A DNA stretch of 64,000 bases. It comes from Druceiella hillmani. Taxonomy: Eukaryota; Arthropoda; Insecta; Lepidoptera; Hepialidae. The notes under the pieces are model-generated. The model saw only the letters and a program-made list of their open reading frames with translations. It did not search any database and was not told where the DNA came from. The translations under genes were made by a program, and so were the position numbers. The stretch lies in the NCBI GenBank assembly GCA_039881145.1, contig JAYKKI010000067.1:1622001-1686000 (forward strand), in the 5' to 3' direction. Positions 36,776-48,459 of this stretch are shown one piece after another. Position 1 is the stretch's first letter. Every line of letters begins with the position of its first letter.

Positions 36776-37790
36776 GAAGTGAGTGACACTTCATTCAGCG
36801 TGAAGTTTGCATATGATCTGTGCTAGCTGTCACTTGGACATGTCGCCACGCCACGATAGAAATATAGGTTATGTTCTTAGAAACGATCAATGAATTATAA
36901 TATGATATAGTATAATATTTTAATACTTAATTGATACGAACTAGTGAAGCAATAGCTTTAAATGTTGTTTCTCTTTTCAGGTGAGTTTGTGATTAATTAA
37001 TTAACGTTATAAATTGTTTTGTAAAAGTGTCAGACATTGAATAATCTTCTTAAAGGCTTTGACAACATGAGACCAAATTCTAATCAGTGCATTTTGAAAA
37101 CAAAATATCTATTGGAAAATACACAAAAAGTTTGACAAAAAACAAATGGAAAAAATCTGTAGCATAATTTTTATCACACCTTTTCTTTCTATTTGCATTT
37201 TACTTTGTTTGGATTTAAATTATTTAATAGTATTTATTTTTACGCAAATTACTGGTCCAAAATTTAAATATTTTCCACTAATTAATAATTGACAGGAAAT
37301 TTAACTTTCAGACCCAAACATAGCTGTTAAATTAATTGCTCTTTGTATTGATGTATGGGGAAATATATAGAATACTTGCAATAAATATTTAACATTTAGT
37401 CGTATTAAATTACCCATTACTTACATGTTTATTTTAGGAATTCTTTTACTACGGTTTGGAAAGTAAAATAATCGTCATAGTATTTAACATGACGTAAAAT
37501 AATCGTTACATTACTTTACATATGTAATATACTTATATAATATAATTGAAAATAATTTAATTTTTATTTACCAGTGTATTTAAGGCATATAATAAAACAA
37601 TTTTTCGGTTGAACAGTGTTTCATTGTAATCATGTCTCGTATTATGTAAACAAAAGTGAATATCACACATGCTATCTTTTTCTACGAGGTATAAAAATAT
37701 CATATGAAGTGTCCCATCTATTTAGTATATTATCTACGTTAGCCAGTACAGTAGGCCTTGATTTAATTGTGGACGCCCACATCGATTAGT
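34345..37790. other. Unidentified 3.4 kb block specific to core B
   Basis: Core A continues from CTTTCACTTATTGG to TTTTCACACGTTATTTATCG without a break (12573-12620). In core B the same two points lie about 3.4 kb apart. The block contains short plus-strand frames, including 35028-35273 (EIL-free NYESNYILQVLKSDL, then KHDASGSMKLLPRI) and 35570-35654 (PFPDDPVIPGRSITMADMGK), and a later stretch with KKTGKCKACENTLKCE and SSLCC near 35765-35850, a possible zinc-binding end. Together these look like pieces of one decayed protein of about 300 or more residues, perhaps a transposase. No family was recognised, and no clear terminal repeats or target duplication were found. Confidence 0.5.
36713..36769. 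repeat. (TA)n microsatellite
   Basis: Uninterrupted AT repeat within the core B-specific block. Confidence 0.97.
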
Positions 37791-38129
37791 ATGCGTAAGC
37801 CACACGTTATTTACCGACCGCGCTAATGACAGGCCAAGATCAGTAAATGTACAGTAATCGGAAGTATTATGAAACGGTACATTCCTACATCTAGAGCAAT
37901 GAAAGCTTAGGTGGTGCGCAGAAGAGTTGGATTGGACCTTACGTAAGTGAATATTGACCGCGCTTGCTATGATAAGAACTTGTAAACAACAATCGTGTGC
38001 CTCATCATTCTACATAAACTTTCAACTAATATTGACGTTCATTCTGTTTTTAATACAAAAACTTACAAACAACAATCATCAATTGTAAACAAATTGGACT
38101 TTTCGATTATTATCAATTTACCACTCCGT

Positions 38130-38910
38130 CACGTTGAAAGTAAGATGCAGTTTTCCAATTTGTTTAATGAGATCCTCGCGCTACTCCGAATGATGCAGTT
38201 TAACATTTAGTGTGAGGCAATTTTATGTATGGAACTATTAGTTTCACATTGTACAAAATCATCTTCATGATATTGACGGTCAGGCGCAAGTACGGTTTTG
38301 TAATTGGTTACTCGAAAATATCGACGGCAAGTTCTTGAGAAAGGATGAAGTTTTGTTTACGCGAACTGGATTATGTAACGTGCATGACGAAAATGTTTCA
38401 GCTTCCCACTAACTCTCATGTAAGCAGAGACAATTCCCATCAAAAAAGATTCAGTTCAAACGTGTGAGCAGGAACTGGTTTGGTTGGATTGGACCTTACT
38501 TTATCGAAGGTCGCATAAAGGTTGATTTGTACTTGGACATGTTACTGCATCAGAAAATTAATTCAGTAATCTGCCAGTAACATTGGGCTTTATTTATCAG
38601 CATGATAGTTCACCATCACGCAGAGCAAGGGCAGAGCGCGACGGGCGAGAGCGTTACGGGTGTGGAGATCCTATAAAATGACCTGTGAGGTCGCCCGATA
38701 TATCGATGTTAGATTTTTACTCGTGGTATGAGGTAAAAAGGCGTGTTTGTATTAAAGAAGCAAAAAGTTTCAAAGACTTTAAAAGCAGAATCATTTCAGC
38801 GTTTGGTGAATTAAATGTGATAGAGTGACGGTACATTTTTAGAAAAACTATTTACAAAACCTACACAGTTGCGTATTGACCTTAATGGACGCCACTTTGA
38901 ATAATTTTTA
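38130..38910 (+). pseudogene. DDE transposase relic, Tc1/mariner-superfamily type (copy B)
   Basis: Plus-strand fragments in collinear order. FNEILALLRMM is N-terminal (about 38160). A middle region carries SHNSHV-like and WLDWTLLYRRSHK-like residues (38400-38530). LGFIYQHDSSPSRRARAERD (about 38588-38645) holds the second acidic motif (HD-x-x-P-x-x-RA). RSPDISMLDFYSWYEVKRRV (38688-38747) holds the third acidic region (PD-x-x-x-x-DF-x-x-W). IISAFGELN (38790) and LNGRHFE (about 38883) form the C-terminal end. The pattern matches the DDE transposases common in insect genomes that belong to the IS630/Tc1/mariner superfamily. Stops and frame changes make it inactive. A more decayed partner sits in core A. 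Confidence 0.7.
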
Positions 38911-41900
38911 AAAGTACATTGAGGATAAGGATACAAAAATGTGTCAATAGATGTTGATTAAGTACTTAAAGTTTCAATTAATGTAAATATATTGAAAGAA
39001 TTTTTTTTAAAAACCGTTTTCATGAATTTTTTGAATTCAATAAAAATATATGAACATGGCCATTCTTCATAAGTCCGTGAAATTTAAAGCAAAAATTGGA
39101 ATCTTATTTGACGTAATAACGCACACGAAAACACGCTCGAGCCCGCTAACGAATATTTCTCGTAATTAGATTGGTTAGGGTGAGCATCCATTCAATTTTT
39201 TTTTTAAATCGTATGGATGTGCCCAAAATGTTTGTTTCCAATAAGCCCTTTATTAAGATAAATGTTTTAGCTTAGGTTTATTCGACTATTTGAAAACGTA
39301 AGAACTAATGGCATATTGAGTCTAGTCAATAAAATATTATTGGGAAATGAAAAATTTATAATATAGGTTAAAATACATGAAATTAAAAAATAAATGAAAC
39401 CGGATAGATGTGAGACCGCTTTGCGCTAGAAGGGCAAACCGGCCTCACATCAAACGATATATTAATAAGATACTAATTTCTTATATTACATAGATCTTTC
39501 TATAGTTAAAACATCGTGTTTACCTATTTTTGTAATGACATTATTTTGATTATTTGTATATACAAAATATTATTTATTAATTTCTTGGGCAGCATAGAAA
39601 CGAGAAGAGAGAATCGGTTTTACGTCGATTTTAACTTTACAATTCATTTAATTACTAACAATAAATTACGACGAACGTATAATACAGAAAAAAACGTAAA
39701 TCACGTAATTCGTCTATGCGATATATTAGAATGGTAAACTTTATAAGAGCTGTTTTTAATGAGTTGTATAAAAATTTCCGTCAAGCGCACTTGATTTGTT
39801 ATTTTTTTGTAAAGGTAAGAGCTCTAGGAACCAGTGTACACACATTTAGTTAGTAAATGTTGAAAACTTAATTTCTAATCCAAAAATGATTTGATATGAG
39901 CTATTTGATAACTAGAAATATTTTATCAGACACATTTCGTGTATGTCTTTACTTTATTTTATGACCTTTATTCTCTAGATAGAACCTTATCAATGTCAAA
40001 TTAAGAAGCGGAGGCTAGGCAACATTGAATTCGTGTGTATCTATGGAACTCGTAGAAATTTTCAACGATTTTCCATTATTATGAGAAAAAGGTCGTTTTC
40101 TAAAACAAATTCACCACAAGACGATGGTATTAGCATGTGGTCAAATTGATTTAAACAACGAAAACAGTCTCAAATGCGCTCGTAGATTTCCAGAAAAGAA
40201 GAGATATAATATACGTTAGATATTGATAAGAAGACAGCAACCACCGTAAACTAATAGGTGATAAAAATACTATAAATGAATAAATATTACGTACATTAAC
40301 AAAAGCGTTCATGTTGATGTGGCAGGAAACGGAAAAACGGTCACATAACCTGCGCTTCGGAACAATGGGCGTGGATCGGACGGCTGACATGTCAACGCAT
40401 TGGTGAACTTGTTATTACGTCTAACAGTCTCGAACACGTGATAAATGCAATTGTGTTACCTAAGATAACCAAACCACACAATTCAGTGTATTGGCGATTT
40501 ACGTAAACATCAAATATTAAGTTTTGGTGTCATTAAAGAAAATCTTTGATTCAATGGTTATTTATAACTTAAATCTAAAATTACCAGAGAAAATTGCCAT
40601 TATATTGTGCATTTAAATTAATGGATTTAAATATGCGTACGCCTGTGATACCATAGTTTTGTTATTAATAAACAAAATATACCAAAAAAACTAAAAAGTA
40701 AAATTTTACCTTTTTTTATTCATCAATCAGGTAACAATTTTCTCACTCAACCGTAACTGCAGATTTATGTGCACTTCCACAAATTTAATAAAAACAATGT
40801 ACTTTAACATTCAGCTAGGTTAATTTATATACACCTTACAATCATCAAAACTGACGTTTACAACCTCAATCGTTCAAAAAGTATAGACGTCGATAATCGA
40901 CCGATTTTTTTATCGCAATAAAATCAACATACAATCTGCAGTTTGGTGCCAATGCGTTAAGCGAAACAAACAAACACTTAGGATAAGACAATAGAAGTAA
41001 TAGTCAAGCATGAATGCAAAAAATAATTGAAAATGGTGGATGGACACCGAACCTTTAAAATACGCCGCGATATTGATTCTAAAATTGTAAATCGATGCAG
41101 TAGTACGAATCGAAATGGAGCATCGGCTTCCAATGCACTCGGTCTCAATCTAATATCAAATCCGTATGTGAGTGCGGTACTTAAGTGAAATTGCGGGTGC
41201 GTAGTGCTTTTTGCTTGCAAATAATTAACCTTTAAATACAGAATCTTAAAAATATTGAGTTGACAGGAAACTACCGTGAAAGGCCTAATTAATTGTAAAA
41301 TATTATTTCTAACCATATAAACATTTAACTAAAATATCTGACCACAAACATTCAGGCGACACTCGTCTAGAAAATAAAATTAAAAATAGAAACCAGAACC
41401 TATTCTCATTTCGTTAAAATATTAAGCACATTCCTTACGTGGACGTAACTATTATAGGACTTGAAAGATTTTATTTTCTGAAAATGCACATCAGTTGCAA
41501 ATCAAATGAAAAGTAATTTAAAATGAAAAACGAACCGCTCGGTAATAAAATAGTTTGTTACCGTTTCTACTTTCCGTGGATGAAAATAGTATTTTGGTGA
41601 TGGTTAATGGTATCTTCAGCTTCCTACAACAATTAATTTCTAGATTTATCATTTTTCACGAATCCAGCATTTATGGTTCAGCTGAATTATAATTTATAGT
41701 AGACCGACCATCTGCGTTGAACGTATTAATTATAATTCGCCAAAATTCTAAAACTTTACCTCTTTCATGTTATTAACGGAAACTACAAAGTATTAAGTAA
41801 TATAAATCTTAGAACTAGTTATATTGTTATATATCCTTTCTACAGTTATACACTTTCACAAAATATTCTCAAATTTTTTCCACTTATAACTTTTGGTCCT

Positions 41901-43089
41901 TTGAATCAGGACAAATGAAAAAAAAAATTTTATATTGTTTTTTAATCTTTTTATTTCCTTCCTTTGTATATTTGAGCAACCATGGAATAAGCATTTAAAT
42001 TAGAATAAGCATTCCAGTATATAGTTCTCTATTGTAACACTCAATTTTAAAAGCTTAATTAAACCACATTATCCATCGTTAGATAGACATCAACTCATAT
42101 TTTACAAAGCACTGTTGTCCTAACCTGTGCAATAACAATACAATATTAGTCTATCCGTACAAGGGAAGACGGGTGCGGTTCGTATGTTAACTGATTCACT
42201 GAGCATACGTAAGAGTTAATGACTTTCATCATGTGATTCTTGTTTCAAGTATATTTTGTTGTGTAAGATTGACAATGGGATGGGCCGTTGTTCGTAACCT
42301 CAAAATTAACTTGAATATCGAGTAATATAACACAAAATTTAAGTTAAACATATCTAGAAATTTAATTATAGACACGCTGAATTTCAACCAAACTACGTTG
42401 GAATACATGCTGGAAATTGCGTTGTGTAAATTCAAACTTAACCACCGTAAAGAATTCAAGAACACGTATTGTTAGCATCTATTTCTGCCTTCTTTTTAAC
42501 AAATTTAATTCAACTCAATTAGAAATACGTATTTCACCGCTATTCATTATTCATTCGCCTTATACTTCATATTTATTTCTATCATACCTACGTGATATAC
42601 CTCACATCAAAATAAAAAGAATGGATCCCTTATAAGTACAATGTATTGTCCGTCTGTCTGTCAACGGTAAAATATATGAAGTTTAATTTAATATCAAAAA
42701 AATTATGGTCGCATAAAAAATGTACAGAGCAAAAATTTAAGCTTCAACTTGATGTAATAAAAATATATACACTTGCAAATATTATATGACTTGATGGTGT
42801 CTCACTCATCAAAACTACTGAAGATATCTTCCGCATTTTCTATTCCGGATTTCCTGGTAGTACAAATTGAAGGCGAGTTACCCTGTCGATGTAAGAACTA
42901 TTATTTTTAAAGCTTATGGCCAAGCGGTAAGAGCAGAACAGTTATAATTTCGACTCACCTGTCTGTCCATTTGTCCGTTCGTTTTTCACAGCATCTTTTG
43001 ATAACTTTTATTCTTGATCTTATTATCGCTTTTAGTTTGAAACCGATTGTCGTGAAATTGAATAACAAGAAGATGTAATTGAATTACTT

Positions 43090-43400
43090 GAGTACATGAA
43101 AAATGGTTTTCTCACTTTTTTTAAAGATCTTTCTTATACGTCGAACTTAATCATAAAAATTGTCTCACTCGCCTCGTTACCGAAGAAATTTTTTAAAATG
43201 CAATTGAAGGTGTTTCGTAATATTTTTCACATGGTTAATGAGATACGAATTTCCAAAATATTTTATAGTCTGACTTTTACAGTTTTTAACAGCCAACTCT
43301 TTGATTGTTAAAAACTGCGTTTGTCTGATGAAGAAAGTTTTAGATGTTGCTATAAAATAATGCGCTTAAATGAAATAAAACTCACGCCGTGAAGTAATTA
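43090..43400. repeat. Segment w (copies at 20310-20430 direct, 8660-8970 inverted)
   Basis: A block shared by the core/arm junctions. It includes an imperfect small inverted repeat, TTTTTAACAG...TTGTTAAAAAC (about 43281-43315), and a CTGATGAAGAAAG motif. It marks the junction between core and inner arm in three places. Confidence 0.8.
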
Positions 43401-44269
43401 TCGAGGTGTGAAGCTTAAAATGAACCTGTCCGTCTTGCCGGTGGTAACTATTGCAATAGCAATTTTTAATTTGTTTTGAGATCACAACTAACCCTAGTAA
43501 CAAACGTATCAATCATTATATGATACTTAGTACTTAACATATCTGCGCGGTAGAATATATGATACTTAGTACTAAATATATCTGCGCGGCAAACATTCTT
43601 ACATTAAAAATCGTCCAATGTTTTCAATAGGGTCGCTCTGATAGATACAGTGGCTAAACTAGTATATAAATTACAATCAGATTTATCTGTGGTGCCTAAA
43701 AATCTCAACTCTGACCCAAATTCTGGCCGGGCTTTGCACCAAATCGTCTTTTGGACCAAAATTTCGTAATTATTCAAATTTCGAATTTCATAATGATATT
43801 ATTGTATATAAATTTATTTATTGGTCACAGATTCCATTGAGTGTTAATTTTTGCAATTGCATGATCGTGCTTAATTACATTTACGGTTATCATTCAAATA
43901 CCAAAGCCTTAAATTTAGAATAAAAAATGCTATGGCACCGTCGATTACATTTTCATGTTTCTCAATGTTTAGTACACCCGATAAACATTGACAAAATTAA
44001 TTATTACGTCCAACAGAAGGAACCACCTTTGATTGACTTGAATATATGTGTGTATAATAAGTACCACGAGATCAGTATGCAATACATAACGCGTACGCTT
44101 TACGTAACGCGTACAATAAATCCGGGCGTATGTTTCTATAGTAAATAAACAATATGTTTATATAGTAAATAAACAATAATGTTGAAATACAGTATAACGG
44201 GAATATATATTTAACATTTAAGTTACCCAAAACTCCACTCTTTTAGTGGTGAAATAATACACCACCGTC

Positions 44270-44318
44270 TATATATTTATATATATATATATATGTATGT
44301 ATATATATCTATATACAT

Positions 44319-44372
<54 letters not shown>
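44270..44372. repeat. (TA)n microsatellite with TG/CA interruptions
   Basis: AT repeat interrupted by GTATGTA and CATACACACACAT. Its paralogue is at 5331-5382. Confidence 0.97.
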
Positions 44373-44377
<5 letters not shown>

Positions 44378-45584
44378 TATATTAACATTAGTAAAAGAAA
44401 CGTGAAAGAAATTAAGCGGTAGACGGCCTCACATCACTAATAAAGAGTCGGTTTAAGATGAAATTAACCCCACATATTAAAATAAATGTCACTTCAAGAA
44501 ATTAAGAAAAAAAAATGGAGCACTACGAAACAGTGAAGTAATTCTTTAAGTTCCTGTAACAATGTAAATATAGGCAGATAAGATATTCATTAACCGGTCG
44601 CTTGAAAAGATAAGATTTGTTCCATATGATAAATTGGGCAATGATCTAAACGCTAATATGCATCGAATATCACAAACTTGATACACTTCTTGGACTTCAA
44701 GTTGAGGGTGAAAATTTCAACTACAAATAAGCTTTCGACTGTGTGAATGAATAACGATATCGCCTTGATTGTTATTGTAAGAGCAATCAAAAGCTTATTA
44801 AGTTTCAAATAGGTTGGATTTCTCCATTCCGCTCTTAAATTTATAGAATCAGGAGGAAAGCGGGACTTAAATTTCTAGCACAACTCCGAAAAAAACACCG
44901 TCAGTAACGCAATGAAAACTAATGGCGCCCGTTATTCATGCATGGCTTGGTTCTTTTCTCAGTTGTTAGTGATGTAACGGATTGCGAAGATTGGAAAGTG
45001 ACATGACAAGAAGAGCGTGACAAGTGATTTACTATTAATGCGAGCGAATGCTCAGTGAGATGCTCCAGCCGCACTTACGTGTACTTCCTATCAAGTAACC
45101 ATAAACTGATATTGTAAATTTTGGTGTAAAACTGATTCTAAGTTGATGTTTTAGGATCATAATTCATTTCACAAAATACAATTTTCACAAAAAATGATGA
45201 GAGTGTTTTGTGCTCAACGATGATATTTAGTGGCAATAAGAAGATAGAAACCAGAAGGTTAAGCATTAGTAAAATTCGCACCACGCGTAAGTCGCATAAG
45301 TAGACATAAAAACAATTCAGGGTATTTATGCTTAAGTGTGCACATACCCCTCGTTCCCCATTGAAATACGTCATTTATAGTATTTCCATTAAAATATTCA
45401 CCAATTTTAATATTATTTGTTATCACGTCAATATATTGTCTCATTGGAAAATCGAAAAAATAAATAAGTTTTGAAAGTTGCTCTTTTAATTGACATCCCA
45501 CACTATATAAGAAGTCAAACAAAAATTAATAACTTATTTATACTCTCTGAAATTTCTGCATGAATATTTCTCAGTATTATTTAT

Positions 45585-45586
<2 letters not shown>

Positions 45587-45662
<76 letters not shown>
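45587..45662. repeat. (TA)n microsatellite
   Basis: Uninterrupted AT repeat of about 76 bases. Confidence 0.97.
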
Positions 45663-45665
<3 letters not shown>

Positions 45666-47479
45666 ATTTAATATGCCTTGCCACTGCGCTAAATTTCATA
45701 TTCTAATGTGAAATGATTTCTAAGCAAAACGGCACACGGACAGACATGCCAGTGGTTTTGTAAGAGTTCCGTAATTCCCTTTTGAAGTAACTAAACTGCG
45801 GCAAATGCATATTTTTTTTTACTAGAAAGTGAAACTTTAAGTCAGAAAGAACCGACAAGATACAAAGCTGGCTAAATGGTAAGACGCAACGTGCCATCAG
45901 AACGTTTTAACTCCCATCCAACCGCGCCATTAAATACTTCACATCAAAAGTAATGCAAACATAATGTACAATATTTAATTATTCAAGTCAATAAAAAAAC
46001 TATCGACGCGCTTAAAATACGTACTTTGCACTATAAACGCAGCGAAATCTACGAGCGAATACACAAACTACTAATACAATATAATCGTTAATGTCTTATG
46101 TAAATATACATTTTAAGGGAAACATTATGTTACTTTAGGAACTACAAAACGTAAAATACGTTTGTACGTATCGCTAATTACAAAAATATTGAAATCAAAA
46201 CTCTGTGCAAGGAACCGACTCTCCCGTGAAGATGTAATAATCATCTTACAAACATACATGAACGTTGTCATAGAATTTTGTTTGTGTCATTATTTAACAC
46301 ATTATTTCTTAATCTAATATAGTTTTCTTTTCACCGATATTTACACTCGATTTTCCAAAAATGCAAACATTTATACCACATAAATTACATGTTCAGCATA
46401 CAAAATACAAAACTTCAATAAAACGTCCTAAGAAAAAATAGAAAACTAGCCAAAGAATATCTTTCCTGGGAACATAGTTTAAAAAGGTAGTTCTCAAAAT
46501 TTTAATCTTTTTAATTTTTCTTGGGAGGTGTGAAAAGTGTATACCAGTTGCTCGAGCTGCTATGTTGATTCATTTTCCATATTTGATCAATTGAAAAGTA
46601 ATTTCTAGTGAGATTTCACCTCCTTGAACCTTTAATTTATTTTTGAATAAAAAATGTCACCCACCTTAAAAGTAAATATTTCATATCGCGTCTTGTATCT
46701 TCTAACGCCTGTAGTATTGCGATGTTTTTTCCACATGCCGACATGATCCAAATACTCGTTGCATCCAATATCACTTACATCAAATTTTTATCTTAATATT
46801 TTTTCGTACCAGAAATTATTTACTGTAAGCAAATAAAAATAGCTATTGTTCCAAAAATACCTCACATTCACAAAAAAACTGGAAATTTACGCATACGATA
46901 AAATCTGATGAAATATCAAATTTAACTTGGTAAATGTGCTGTTCCTCAGCCAGTCACGTAAAAAGCATAACCTTTGCTTTCCACGCCTCGTATAGTCAAC
47001 ACTCTGACATAACGATACACGCATCGCCGCACTAAATCATAACGTAACATGAAAATGCATTTACCCTCAATATTTCAGCCACGCTCTAGCTCTTTACAGC
47101 TTCGAACTTTCATCTACTGTGCTTTCGTATTTCTGTCCGACTAGCTTTTCCCATTTGTTGAAAGTATTGGATGTACCTACTAGGGTACTTGTATGTACCT
47201 ATATAAATATCGTAATGTAAATATGGGGCTAAGAAAAGAAAATAGAATAAACGAGAATAACCTTGGCAGCAGATTTGTTACAAACGAATCGTATTAATAC
47301 AGGACACGGGGATGACTAGAGTAGTTAGTGCCCTATGAAAGTTTAAACAATAATATTTCCCTTATTTCTTGTTCAGAATGTAATTCAGAAACGCTTTAGA
47401 CCCTCACATCTACTCCGCTTGATACAAAGAATCTATGTACCTACTTTTATTCAAATCCACATCTTATAATAACGTATTT

Positions 47480-47906
47480 GTGAAAACCTACGACCAATAG
47501 CAAAGTACAGGATCCGTTATACATTCAAATGTGTATTATTACTGCAATCATTATAAAACATGCAATATAAGCAACGACAAAACTAAGAACTGGAAAGCAA
47601 TGAATAAAATAAAGTGAATTAATATTTCCACCGTCTGTGGAAATTTAGATTTTATATATCTGAAAGTTTTTATACCTCTGAAAATTGTTTTCTTCGTATT
47701 TTTCTTTTACAGAAAACATTTTATCGCTTATATTGTTGAAATTTATACTATGCACGATAAATCATCGAGAGAGGGTACAATTTTCTATATAACCCAACCG
47801 CTCTTGACGATTTTATTAATATTTTGTGCATTACACCTAAACTAATTTTAATTTAATCCCCAAATCATATTGGTTTAACAGCGTGCGTGGCCTCATTAAC
47901 TCATAG
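47480..47906. other. Start of the 8.3 kb block unique to the second right arm
   Basis: Left arm segments x and y adjoin at about 1250-1270, but here y' ends near 47480 and x' begins near 55770. The intervening 8.3 kb is either an insertion here or a deletion in the left arm. The first 430 bases are AT-rich and contain no gene before the chitin-binding exon. Confidence 0.6.
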
Positions 47907-48108
47907 GTGGAGGACCCGTGCAAGACCAAATCACGTGTGGTGGCCGACGGTGAATATTGTGACAAGTTCTGGGAGTGCGAAGATGGAGTGGACGTGCAGT
48001 ACGACTATCCTAATGAGCTGGTCTTTGTCGGAAAGCATCGCGGCGTCACCGATGGTTGCGACTACTCATGGCACTCCAGTTACTGCGAGTATCCTAATTA
48101 TCAAATAA
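47907..48108 (+). pseudogene. Chitin-binding type 2 (CBM14) exon, CPAP3/obstructor-like, probably decaying
   Basis: A 202-base exon-like frame. Counting from the GTG codon at 47907, it encodes cysteines at residues 5, 18, 24, 51 and 60, with CDKFWECEDG, VFVGKHRGVTDGCD and SSYCEYPNYQ. This is the peritrophin-A fold that binds chitin in extracellular cuticle or tracheal matrix proteins, and the wording is closest to the CPAP3/obstructor family. It is bounded by AG at 47905-47906, directly preceded in frame by TAG, and by a strong donor GTAAGTAC at 48109. The pyrimidine tract is weak. The fourth cysteine of the six is a tyrosine (TAT, 48006-48008), and the usual CPNGL reads YPNEL, so a disulphide would be lost. 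No sister exons were found in the window. It may be a pseudogenised duplicate exon or, less likely, one exon of a live gene with huge introns. Confidence 0.75.
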
Positions 48109-48116
48109 GTAAGTAC
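48109..48116 (+). promoter_or_regulatory. Splice donor of the chitin-binding exon
   Basis: ATAA followed by GTAAGTAC, an excellent match to the U1 donor consensus, exactly where the protein similarity ends. Confidence 0.7.
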
Positions 48117-48459
48117 TTCGCATTTAAAAGGCACAGGAGAAAAACATGCAATATCACAAAGACAATGAACTGAGAAATTGGTAAATTAATCTTTTGATCC
48201 TTGAAAAGAGGTACAAGCTTTAATAGCTTGTAACAAAAGATGAATGTATTTATTTATAAATAAAATATATTTACGTTGGGTGTGTAGTACAAAAAACCCT
48301 TTTCTCTCTTATATTTATTGAGTTAACGGAAAATACTGAACAAAGTTAAAAAGTACAGGTAAACAATTTTGCAACGTCCATGAAATAAAAATAATTAAAA
48401 TTTTTATTCAATAGTTAATACTTAAGCATCATTATATTTTATTCGTGAGAAGTATTGCT

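Larger units (their letters stand above)
31100..43240. repeat. Core B of the duplicated unit (direct copy of 9930-20420)
   Basis: Collinear with core A with the anchors given there. It carries its own insertions: mariner 2 (32484-33363) and an unidentified block of about 3.4 kb (34345-37790). It ends in the segment 43090-43400, which is also found at 20310-20430 (direct) and 8660-8970 (inverted). The offset between the cores is about 21.2 kb at the left anchors. Confidence 0.8.
43610..47480. repeat. Second right arm (segments v, z, y, inverted relative to 1-9900)
   Basis: 43610-44120 matches 9310-9900 inverted, 44110-45400 matches 4390-5620 inverted, 45850-46110 matches 2640-2950 inverted and 46180-47480 matches 1260-2600 inverted. 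The last two are also direct copies of parts of 28130-30175. The junction near 44120 joins sequence equivalent to 5610 to sequence equivalent to 9425, skipping the inner arm. No gene was found. Confidence 0.8.

Noticed and set aside
43318..43360. Possible second hammerhead (CTGATGAAG in segment w)
   Set aside because: CTGATGA is present, but no helix II can form and the GAAA box is absent (GCTATAAAA, and GCGATAAAG in the 8700 copy).
43927..44148. LWHRRLH as a copia GAG pre-integrase motif
   Set aside because: The rest of that motif (H-x-C-C zinc pattern and following integrase) is not present in either copy. The similarity is too short to name a family.
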